Source of the DNA: Bacillota bacterium
GTDB taxonomy: Bacteria > Bacillota > Clostridia > Lachnospirales > Lachnospiraceae
Reading direction: 5' to 3'
Length of the DNA: 5,173 bases
Assembly: GCA_009177215.1 (NCBI GenBank)
Contig: WFLY01000068.1
Location: forward strand, 4,766 to 9,938
The notes under the pieces were generated by a model. The model worked only from the letters and a program-made list of their open reading frames with translations. It made no database searches and was not told the origin of the DNA. Below are positions 1 to 4,787 of this stretch, piece by piece; position 1 is the stretch's first letter; the number at the start of each line of letters is the position of its first letter. The position numbers and the translations under genes are program-made.

Positions 1-1341
1 GCTGTAGGCAAAATCAATGGGCGTAGAACCCGCCGGCAGATTCTTGACCTCACCGGTAGGAGTAAAGCAGTAAACATTGTCCGAGAACAAATCCAAGTCA
101 TTCTTCAGGAGATTCATAAATTCCTTGTTATCGGACATGTCGCGCTGCCATTCCAAAATCTGACGGAGCCAAACTAATTTTTCTTCCTCCTGAGCCTCTA
201 CTTTCTTACCGTCGGATGCCTCCTTATATTTCCAGTGAGCGGCAATACCATATTCAGCCGCCTTATGCATTTCAAAGGTACGAATTTGTATCTCAAATGG
301 CTGTCCGCTGTTACCAATCAAAGTGGTATGCAATGACTGATACATATTTGCCTTGGGCATAGCAATATAATCCTTGAAACGCCCAGGAATGGGCTTATAC
401 ATTTCATGGATTACTCCCAATGCCGCATAGCAGTCCTTCACCGTATCCACAATAATACGCACGGCAAACAGATCATATATCTGATCCAGAGTCTTATTCT
501 GGTTTTTCATCTTTTTATAAATACTGAAAAAATGCTTTACACGTCCGTCCACCTTTGCCTTGATACCGGCATTGGCAATATGCTCGCTTACCTCGTCCAC
601 AATACTCTGGATGTAGCTCTCGCGCACGCTCTTACGCACTGCAATCTTATCCACTAAATCATAGTATACTTCCGGCTCAAGATATTTCAGAGAAAGGTCA
701 TCCAGTTCCGTCTTTATCCTACTGATACCCAGCCTCTGGGCAATCGCGCAGTAAATCTCCAAAGTCTCCTTGGCAATACGCTGCTGGCTTTCCGGTTTCT
801 GATATTTAAGCGTCCGCATATTATGCAGACGGTCTGCCAGCTTAATCATTATGACACGGATATCCTTCGCCATTGCAAGAAACATCTTCCTCAGATTCTC
901 CGCCTGCATTTCAAGCTTAACGTCAGATTGCCCTACTTCTTGAGAAAGCGGGATTTTTTCCAGCTTAGTAACGCCGTCCACCAACAGCGCAACATCTTCC
1001 CCAAACTCTCTGGTTAAATCCTCCTCAGTCATGATCGTATCTTCCACCACATCATGGAGTATACCGGCAACAATAGTCTCCTTGTCCAGCTCCAATTCTG
1101 CCAGAATAATAGCAACATTCAACGGATGAATGATATACGGCTCACCTGATTTACGAAACTGATTCTTGTGGGCTTCGTCTGCAACCCGATATGCCTTTGC
1201 AATCATCGAAATGTCATCACTGGGGTGATATTTTTGCACACAATTAATAAGGTCCTGATACAATTTCTCAGGAGCAACAAATTCCTGTGATTTGCTTATT
1301 TTTCCATCATCAAATATGACCTCGTTCTTTTCTTCTGCCAT
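1..1341 (-). CDS. rel: Bifunctional (p)ppGpp synthetase/hydrolase (RelA/SpoT family), C-terminus cut by window edge
   Basis: This enzyme makes and degrades the stringent-response alarmone (p)ppGpp in the cytoplasm. The frame is open from ATG 1341 to base 1, giving 447 residues with no stop; Bacillus Rel is about 735 residues, so roughly 290 are missing. The HD hydrolase domain (about 45-200) shows H72, the HDVVED motif at 96-101 and LADRLHNMRT at 168-177. The synthetase domain (about 255-375) shows GRVKHFFSIYKKM at 266-278, NMYQSLHT at 332-339 and EIQIRT at 350-355. RFKD at 321-324 is the basic RxKD form of bifunctional enzymes, not the acidic ExDD form of RelA-only synthetases. The TGS domain starts near 422 (VYCFTPTGEV) and is cut. 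A GGAG lies 8 nt before the ATG. It follows apt by 55 bp, probably in one operon. Helical, zinc-finger and ACT domains should lie to the left. Identity is very secure. Confidence 0.97.
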   Translation of the reverse strand, partial: MAEEKNEVIFDDGKISKSQEFVAPEKLYQDLINCVQKYHPSDDISMIAKAYRVADEAHKNQFRKSGEPYIIHPLNVAIILAELELDKETIVAGILHDVVEDTIMTEEDLTREFGEDVALLVDGVTKLEKIPLSQEVGQSDVKLEMQAENLRKMFLAMAKDIRVIMIKLADRLHNMRTLKYQKPESQQRIAKETLEIYCAIAQRLGISRIKTELDDLSLKYLEPEVYYDLVDKIAVRKSVRESYIQSIVDEVSEHIANAGIKAKVDGRVKHFFSIYKKMKNQNKTLDQIYDLFAVRIIVDTVKDCYAALGVIHEMYKPIPGRFKDYIAMPKANMYQSLHTTLIGNSGQPFEIQIRTFEMHKAAEYGIAAHWKYKEASDGKKVEAQEEEKLVWLRQILEWQRDMSDNKEFMNLLKNDLDLFSDNVYCFTPTGEVKNLPAGSTPIDFAYS

Positions 1342-1396
1342 AGGTTACTCCAGCTTTCTTTTTGCCACTTCTCCAAATAAAAATACCACGAAAATA

Positions 1397-1921
1397 TTAT
1401 TTGCCCGGATAACAAATTGCGGATTCCAGACGATAGTCCTTCAACTTCTCCCTGCCCTTCAGACCTGCAAGCTCCATCAATACCACAATACCAACAACCT
1501 CGCCGCCAAGACTTTCAACCAGCTTAACCATTGCCTCGGTAGTTCCGCCGGTTGCAATCAAATCATCTACAATCAGCACCTTCTGTCCGGGTTTTATACT
1601 GTCTTTGTGCATCTCAATGGTAGCTTTTCCATATTCAAGGTCATAGTCAATACTCACAGTTTCGCAAGGCAGCTTTCCCTTCTTGCGAATCAATACAAAG
1701 GGCTTTCTATTATTGTATGCAATAGGCGTACCAAAAATAAAGCCTCTGGACTCAGGACCTGCCACCACATCATAATCCAAATCCTTAACCAAATCCTGCA
1801 TTGTATCAATTGCCAGATGCAATCCTTCCGCATCCTGCAATACACTTGTTACATCACGAAAAATAATTCCTTTTTCCGGGAAATCCGGTATGCTTCTAAC
1901 GTATTCTTCCAGCTTTCTCAT
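1397..1921 (-). CDS. apt: Adenine phosphoribosyltransferase
   Basis: APRT salvages adenine: adenine plus PRPP gives AMP and pyrophosphate. From the chosen start the protein has 174 residues, within the usual 170-183. The N-terminus carries IPDFPEKGIIFRDVT (11-25), followed by GPESRGF (55-61), the flexible-loop motif RKKGKLP (79-85) and the type I PRT PRPP-binding motif VLIVDDLIATGGTT (115-128) with acidic pair D119-D120. I chose ATG 1921 because GAGAGG precedes it by 4 nt. An ATG four codons upstream (1933) has no ribosome binding site. It lies 55 bp before rel, the apt-rel order seen in many Firmicutes, but the recJ gene that often precedes apt is replaced here by a CBS-domain gene. Transcription probably starts from the promoter at 2024-2052, leaving a leader of about 95 nt. 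PRT enzymes of this fold can be (p)ppGpp targets, which makes the pairing with rel sensible; that link is inference here. Confidence 0.95.
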   Translation of the reverse strand: MRKLEEYVRSIPDFPEKGIIFRDVTSVLQDAEGLHLAIDTMQDLVKDLDYDVVAGPESRGFIFGTPIAYNNRKPFVLIRKKGKLPCETVSIDYDLEYGKATIEMHKDSIKPGQKVLIVDDLIATGGTTEAMVKLVESLGGEVVGIVVLMELAGLKGREKLKDYRLESAICYPGK

Positions 1922-1965
1922 CTTTCCTCTCATTCTGCCGCATTTTAGGGGCTATTTAATCAATA

Positions 1966-1991
1966 GGAATCTTGTGCGCCAACACAATTCC
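1966..1991 (-). promoter_or_regulatory. Possible hairpin in the apt-rel leader
   Basis: On the minus strand GGAAT pairs with ATTCC and TGTG with CACA, with a two-base bulge and a small loop. It sits in the roughly 95-nt leader between the apt promoter and the apt start. No T-run follows, so it is not a terminator. It could protect the 5' end or be incidental. I recognise no riboswitch or PurR box here. Confidence 0.3.
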
Positions 1992-2023
1992 GGGTTAAAG
2001 TATACAATTATAAGACCTTCTTA

Positions 2024-2052
2024 ATTATATATTTTTTTATCCTGAAAGTCAA
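2024..2052 (-). promoter_or_regulatory. Sigma-A-type promoter for apt-rel
   Basis: On the minus strand TTGACT (2047-2052) is followed by a 17-bp AT-rich spacer and a perfect TATAAT (2024-2029). The predicted start of transcription is near 2017. The -35 box lies only about 12 bp past the stop codon of the CBS gene. I see no terminator between them, so apt-rel may receive both its own transcription and read-through. A second TATAAT at 2007-2012 has no matching -35 box. Confidence 0.8.
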
Positions 2053-2063
2053 AGCATATGTAT

Positions 2064-2486
2064 TTATACCTTTTTTCTGTTCTTTTCTATAAAATATCTG
2101 ATAATATCTCTTCGCGTCACAAGTCCGATAAATGCATTTCTGTCATCAACCACCGGCACAAAATTCTGATTCTGCGCCTGCTCCAGAAGCTCTTCCATGT
2201 CAGTGTCAATACAAACAGCTTTCACCTTACCCAATTGAATGATATCATGGATCGGTATCTGTTCCAGACTCTTTATCGTAACATTCGGACTGTCACTTCC
2301 GTTTTCAAGCATCCTCCAAAGAAAATCTCCTTCACTGACAACTCCCACATAACGATCCTCAGCATCAATCACCGGTATCGCCGTAAAGCCGCTTCTATGC
2401 AGCCTTTCCAATCCCTGCTTAATAGTCATGGTATCACGAAGATAGGACACCTCTACCTTTGGCATCAAAAACAATGCTATATTCAC
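2064..2486 (-). CDS. Two-CBS-domain protein, DarB/CbpB-like (possible c-di-AMP or adenylate sensor)
   Basis: This is a soluble 140-residue protein made almost entirely of a CBS pair. CBS1 spans about 8-60, with GFTAIPVID at 33-41 and YVGVVSEGDF at 46-55. CBS2 spans about 78-134, with FVPVVDD at 109-115 and FIGLVTRRD at 119-127. Such pairs bind adenosine nucleotides; the TAIPV and TRR signatures and the length match Bacillus DarB and Listeria CbpB, which bind c-di-AMP and, when free of it, stimulate Rel. The ligand here is unproven. I chose GTG 2486 because AGGAG sits 7 nt upstream (2494-2498) and the resulting MNIALFLMPKVEV start fits the family as I know it. ATG 2510 would have its nearest AGGAG 18 nt away. 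The gene starts 45 bp after the DUF308 gene and ends just before the apt-rel promoter. It could instead sense AMP or ATP. Confidence 0.85.
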   Translation of the reverse strand: MNIALFLMPKVEVSYLRDTMTIKQGLERLHRSGFTAIPVIDAEDRYVGVVSEGDFLWRMLENGSDSPNVTIKSLEQIPIHDIIQLGKVKAVCIDTDMEELLEQAQNQNFVPVVDDRNAFIGLVTRRDIIRYFIEKNRKKV

Positions 2487-2531
2487 TCCGGCACTCCTTC
2501 CCAGTTTCATTCAAACCGCAAATCCGTTCTC

Positions 2532-3176
2532 CTACTGCTCTTTGCTGTCAAAAGCTTCATCTTGCTTTGTTGCTTCTTCTATATCATACGTTTTCTCTGA
2601 AGCCACCTCATCCTCCCCTTTTTCCAATGCCTTCTTATATTGAACAAATTTGTTGGCAAAATAATACGTAACCGCTAAATCCGTAATACCGCTGAGCATC
2701 AGACAGGTTCCCAGCAGCCGAAACAGCAGTACCACAGACTGAAAGGGATTCGCAATCAATAACGCCCCCAGCGCCACATTGACGGCGGCAACCGCCAGCA
2801 TTGCAAGCCAGTTTCCGTATTCCAGACGCTTCATGTCAATCACCGCCTGCAGTTTGGTACATCCGCTGAAAAGCACCAAAAGACCCAGCATAAAGGGTAT
2901 CAGCGAAATAATTACCTCAACCTTGTACAACATAATACAGCCCAGTGAAATCCCCACCAAGCCATATACAAAATCATTGTGATAATAATTCTGATGCGCA
3001 TCTCTAAGTAGATAGCCTATCATGGAAAAAGCTCCTGCAACAATCAACACAATGGCAATCAGATAACCTAAAATTCTCACCATTGTCTCAGGAAGCAGCA
3101 GCGCCGCCAGCCCCAGAACAACGTACAATATCGCCGTTAATAAAGCGTCCCATTTCATCTCTTTCAATAGTTTCAT
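2532..3176 (-). CDS. DUF308/HdeD-like six-helix membrane protein
   Basis: A 214-residue integral membrane protein with six predicted helices at about 11-29, 33-56, 68-84, 88-108, 122-142 and 148-172, arranged as three two-helix repeats. Each repeat has the small-residue G-rich helices and short P or N-P turns (P29, N143-P144) typical of DUF308, the family of the E. coli acid-resistance protein HdeD. The last 40 residues form a highly charged, mainly acidic cytoplasmic tail. Its function is unknown; a stress role can only be suggested from HdeD. The start at ATG 3176 is clear, with AGGAG 5 nt upstream. It is preceded by a hairpin at 3223-3266 and followed after 45 bp by the CBS gene, so the two are probably cotranscribed. 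I found no convincing promoter directly before it, so transcription may come partly from the SEC-C promoter. Confidence 0.85.
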   Translation of the reverse strand: MKLLKEMKWDALLTAILYVVLGLAALLLPETMVRILGYLIAIVLIVAGAFSMIGYLLRDAHQNYYHNDFVYGLVGISLGCIMLYKVEVIISLIPFMLGLLVLFSGCTKLQAVIDMKRLEYGNWLAMLAVAAVNVALGALLIANPFQSVVLLFRLLGTCLMLSGITDLAVTYYFANKFVQYKKALEKGEDEVASEKTYDIEEATKQDEAFDSKEQ

Positions 3177-3222
3177 ATCTTCTCCTTTCCATATTTATGG
3201 CTTTATGCACATTCTTTACAAA

Positions 3223-3266
3223 AGAGAGCCAATTCAGCAGGAAAATTCCCTCTGAAAAAGCTCTCT
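3223..3266 (-). terminator. Hairpin after the SEC-C gene, possible weak terminator
   Basis: On the minus strand AGAGAGC pairs with GCTCTCT (7 bp); inside a symmetric 3x3 loop TTCAG pairs with CTGAA, and then AGG or AGGG with CCT. The stem begins about 14 bp after the SEC-C stop codon. The T-run is short (TTTTG), so termination may be partial, attenuating transcription into the DUF308 gene, or the stem may only protect the upstream mRNA end. Confidence 0.5.
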
Positions 3267-3280
3267 GTAAATACAGCGTC

Positions 3281-3784
3281 TTATTTTTTACCGCAGCACT
3301 TTTTATATTTCTTACCGCTGCCGCAAGGACAAAGATCATTAGGATATATCTTCTGTTCCTTGACAATGGTAGTCGAAGACTTCTGTTCTTTATACAAAGC
3401 CTTGCGGGTACCCTCGTCAAAAATGTCGTTCCACTCTTCCAGATTATATAACCAGTCAGCCTCTGCTGCTACCATATTTTTATATAACAGTGCCTTGTCA
3501 AACCCAAGATTCACCTCGGTATCCTCTTCCATCTCCTCGATAGGATTGGGTTCCTTAAGGCTGTCATTAATACCGTCTAAAAATCCGGTCATCGTCATAA
3601 CGGTAACGCCGTATTTTTCGGCAAGCTCCTTTACAGTTCCCTTAACCACCTCGTCAGGATTCTTTAAAAGCTTTGCATAAATCTCCTTCTCCTCCTGAAA
3701 ATACACATTCCAAAGCTTTTGAAGCTTGTCCTTTCCGGTGGCTTCATTATATGCCACTGATCTCCATTGCTCTAATAATGCCAT
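3281..3784 (-). CDS. SEC-C motif protein of unknown function
   Basis: A soluble 167-residue protein. Residues 1-145 are helical and charged, starting MALLEQWR and including [18 protein letters not shown] (about 21-38), in a layout I recognise from Lachnospiraceae proteins without a known role. The C-terminus is a SEC-C zinc motif, [13 protein letters not shown], with ligands C152, C154, C163 and C164, as at the end of SecA, where it binds zinc and helps contact SecB or ribosomes. Here it is probably a zinc-binding adaptor; no reaction can be assigned. The open frame extends to 3889, but the added residues would run through a structured leader. AAGGA lies 10 nt before ATG 3784 and 4 nt before ATG 3790; I prefer 3784, with 3790 nearly as good. 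It is first in the minus-strand series, from the promoter at 3969-3997. Confidence 0.85.
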   Translation of the reverse strand: MALLEQWRSVAYNEATGKDKLQKLWNVYFQEEKEIYAKLLKNPDEVVKGTVKELAEKYGVTVMTMTGFLDGINDSLKEPNPIEEMEEDTEVNLGFDKALLYKNMVAAEADWLYNLEEWNDIFDEGTRKALYKEQKSSTTIVKEQKIYPNDLCPCGSGKKYKKCCGKK

Positions 3785-3897
3785 AACCATACCATCCTTA
3801 TTCTTCATTACCGTACATTTTAAATGCCGGCAGATTTTGTTCCCGCTGGCAATGATCCAAACAGGCGCTCTTGAACGCATATTAGGCAAATGCCGCG

Positions 3898-3956
3898 AAG
3901 GTCAATACCCCGCGCATCGAAGACGTGTTGTGCTTTGCGACAGGGTTATTGACCTT
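3898..3956 (-). repeat. 59-nt imperfect palindrome in the SEC-C leader
   Basis: AAGGTCAATA (3898-3907) and TATTGACCTT (3947-3956) form a perfect 10-bp stem. It continues inward with CCC/GGG, CGCA/TGCG and AAG/CTT, separated by small bulges, and a loop of about 10 nt. With transcription predicted to start near 3962, the hairpin would occupy the extreme 5' end of the SEC-C mRNA. The block is GC-richer than the AT-rich DNA beside it. It could be a 5' stabilising stem-loop, a structured RNA, or a copy of a small dispersed palindromic element. I see no target-site duplication. Confidence 0.6.
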
Positions 3957-3968
3957 ATTATCACTGAT

Positions 3969-3997
3969 AGTATATAACAATTTACCGTTTTAGACAA
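3969..3997 (-). promoter_or_regulatory. Sigma-A-type promoter for the SEC-C gene
   Basis: On the minus strand TTGTCT (3992-3997), a 17-bp spacer and TATACT (3969-3974) give a good match. The start would be near 3962, with a leader of about 178 nt before ATG 3784. The -35 box lies just past the T-run of the terminator at 4010-4048, so the two units are insulated. Confidence 0.6.
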
Positions 3998-4000
3998 TAT

Positions 4001-4110
4001 AAAAATAAAAAAATTCCCGAACCTGCCTATGCAAAATCCGGGAATTTTATAAGGGGAGGATTAAGTATTATTTTTATCCTTAGTAGTATCAAAGGAGGGG
4101 GTCCAATGAT
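4001..4110 (-). ncRNA. Candidate C-rich small RNA
   Basis: This is a proposal from signals only. On the minus strand an extended -10 (TGG then CATAAT, 4117-4122, with the TG just upstream) could start a transcript near 4110, which would end at the strong terminator 4010-4048 after about 110 nt. The transcript would carry two C-rich stretches complementary to ribosome binding sites: one with CCCCCTCCTTT (4091-4101) and one with TCCTCCCCTT (4051-4060). FsrA and RsaE/RoxS of Firmicutes use C-rich motifs of this kind to block translation. The -35 region is poor and I recognise no known RNA family. No gene on this strand otherwise explains the terminator. Confidence 0.35.
4010..4048 (-). terminator. 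Strong intrinsic terminator, minus strand
   Basis: AAAATTCCCG pairs perfectly with CGGGAATTTT over 10 bp with a 19-nt loop. On the minus strand the stem is followed by a T-tract (TTT A TTTTT in addition to the four T of the stem). On the plus strand only the T run inside the stem is present, so termination there would be weak. It lies upstream of the SEC-C promoter and downstream of no minus-strand gene except the distant HAD gene. Confidence 0.75.
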
Positions 4111-4163
4111 AGTAATATTATGCCACAATAAAATTGATTTATACATATAAATTTATTTTTTAT

Positions 4164-4192
4164 TTGTCAAATTTCCCTCCGGATGATATGAT
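4164..4192 (+). promoter_or_regulatory. Sigma-A-type promoter for the small membrane protein gene
   Basis: TTGTCA (4164-4169), a 17-bp spacer and TATGAT (4187-4192) each match consensus at five of six positions. Transcription would start near 4199, leaving a leader of about 179 nt. The -35 box lies inside the palindrome ATTTGTCAAAT (4162-4172), a possible small operator. Confidence 0.65.
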
Positions 4193-4225
4193 GATACAGT
4201 ACAGGCAAAAGATACTTGATTTAGT

Positions 4226-4377
4226 TCCGGCATCAGCCTATAGTAAACAATTTTGAAATGAGGATAGCTATTTGTGCCGGAGCGTCACAAATGGCATTGA
4301 TGACAGACTGGAAATCGCCTTTGCGAATTTCTTGTCACCTCACCCCGTCGCGTAAACGCTCCGGAACGGGGATTATT
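4226..4377 (+). promoter_or_regulatory. Structured leader with competing hairpins, riboswitch-like candidate
   Basis: Several pairings are visible. (a) TCCGGCA (4226-4232) with TGCCGGA (4275-4281). (b) TTTGTG (4271-4276) with CACAAA (4286-4291), whose 9-nt loop is CCGGAGCGT. (c) That same CCGGAGCGT (4277-4285) with ACGCTCCGG (4356-4364), a perfect 9-bp match. (d) An arm of TGACA/TGTCA (4301-4305, 4333-4337) enclosing GAAATCGC, a CTTT loop and GCGAATTTC. (e) CCCCG (4343-4347) with CGGGG (4367-4371), the latter containing the ribosome binding site GGGG 6 nt before ATG 4378. Pairing (a) competes with (c), and (c) with (e). This is the layout of a translational switch. I match it to no known riboswitch class, and no ligand can be named. 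Confidence 0.5.
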
Positions 4378-4707
4378 ATGACCAAAACTACCAAAAGGCA
4401 GGACACACTGTCTGCCAAAACCTCCAAAAAAGCAACCTCTAAACAGATAGCGGCTATTGTCGGTATCGTTCTGTTGGTGCTTTTGTACATAGTTACTTTG
4501 GTTGCTGCATTTTTAGATAACTCTGCCACCGGTACGCTGTTTATGCTCTGCCTGTCCGCCACCATTGTAATACCCATCCTTATCTGGATTTATACATGGA
4601 TGTACGGAAAGCTTACCGGCAGGCATACTTTCGCAGACCCTGACTTGAATTTAAGTGCCGAGAGCAGCCAAAACCCTATTAATACAAACGAAGGTACGGA
4701 TAAATAG
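4378..4707 (+). CDS. Small two-helix membrane protein of unknown function
   Basis: A 109-residue protein with a basic, Lys/Thr/Ser-rich N-terminus (1-22), a first membrane helix at about 24-46, a short loop, a second helix at about 53-76, then YGKLTGRHTFADPDL and a polar tail. The basic N-terminus and the charge pattern favour both ends being in the cytoplasm. It resembles a conserved uncharacterised protein of Lachnospiraceae, in which the WIYTWMYGKLTGKHT stretch is the most recognisable part; this is recalled, not searched. The frame is open from ATG 4258, but the first 40 residues would be encoded by the structured leader and do not look like the family, so I start at ATG 4378, which has GGGG 6 nt upstream. 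It is a single-gene unit with its own promoter (4164-4192) and terminator, convergent with the HAD gene. Confidence 0.8.
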   Translation: MTKTTKRQDTLSAKTSKKATSKQIAAIVGIVLLVLLYIVTLVAAFLDNSATGTLFMLCLSATIVIPILIWIYTWMYGKLTGRHTFADPDLNLSAESSQNPINTNEGTDK

Positions 4708-4732
4708 CGTTCCATATCCGTACCTGCCTTTT
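4692..4732 (+). terminator. Intrinsic terminator overlapping the stop codon
   Basis: AGGTACGGATA (4692-4702) pairs perfectly with TATCCGTACCT (4715-4725) over 11 bp with a 12-nt loop, followed by GCCTTTT. The left arm includes the last codons of the membrane protein gene and the TAG (4705-4707) lies in the loop. The stem would also form in a minus-strand transcript from the HAD gene, with a poorer T-tail. Confidence 0.75.
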
Positions 4733-4740
4733 ACCAAACA

Positions 4741-4767
4741 ATATCTCCGGCTGTTTTCCGGTGATAT
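4741..4767 (-). terminator. Possible terminator of the HAD gene
   Basis: ATATC and CCGG (4741-4750) pair with CCGG and GATAT (4758-4767) around one mismatch, with a 7-nt loop. On the minus strand this lies about 20 bp after the HAD stop codon and is followed by TGTTTGG, a weak T-run. Termination may instead occur at the next stem, 4692-4725. Confidence 0.4.
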
Positions 4768-4787
4768 CCCCGCTTAGCGCAGTGCCC

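Noticed and set aside
1292..1948. Plus-strand 218-residue open frame opposite apt
   Set aside because: It is antisense to apt and the start of rel, both certain, and its translation has no recognisable domain.
2058..2600. Plus-strand 180-residue open frame opposite the CBS gene
   Set aside because: It is a shadow of the CBS gene, whose domains are clear on the minus strand.
3191..3219. Possible promoter before the DUF308 gene (TTGTAA and CATAAA)
   Set aside because: The -10 match is poor and transcription would start inside or next to the ribosome binding site.
3785..3889. Longer SEC-C start at 3889 giving 202 residues
   Set aside because: The extra 35 residues lie in the structured leader, have no ribosome binding site at 3889 or at ATG 3808, and do not look like the family's N-terminus, which begins at MxLLEQWR.
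3949..3978. Plus-strand promoter TTGACC, 18 bp, TATAAC
   Set aside because: The -35 box is one arm of the long palindrome and the -10 overlaps the minus-strand -10. No plus-strand gene follows closely, so it is probably coincidental, though it could feed the 14-codon frame.
4258..4377. Longer start of the small membrane protein at ATG 4258
   Set aside because: The added 40 residues are encoded by the palindromic leader, have no clear ribosome binding site, and precede a much better start at 4378.
4271..4377. Integron attC site or transposon end
   Set aside because: The inverted repeats lack the conserved attC core sequences and no integrase, transposase or target-site duplication is present.
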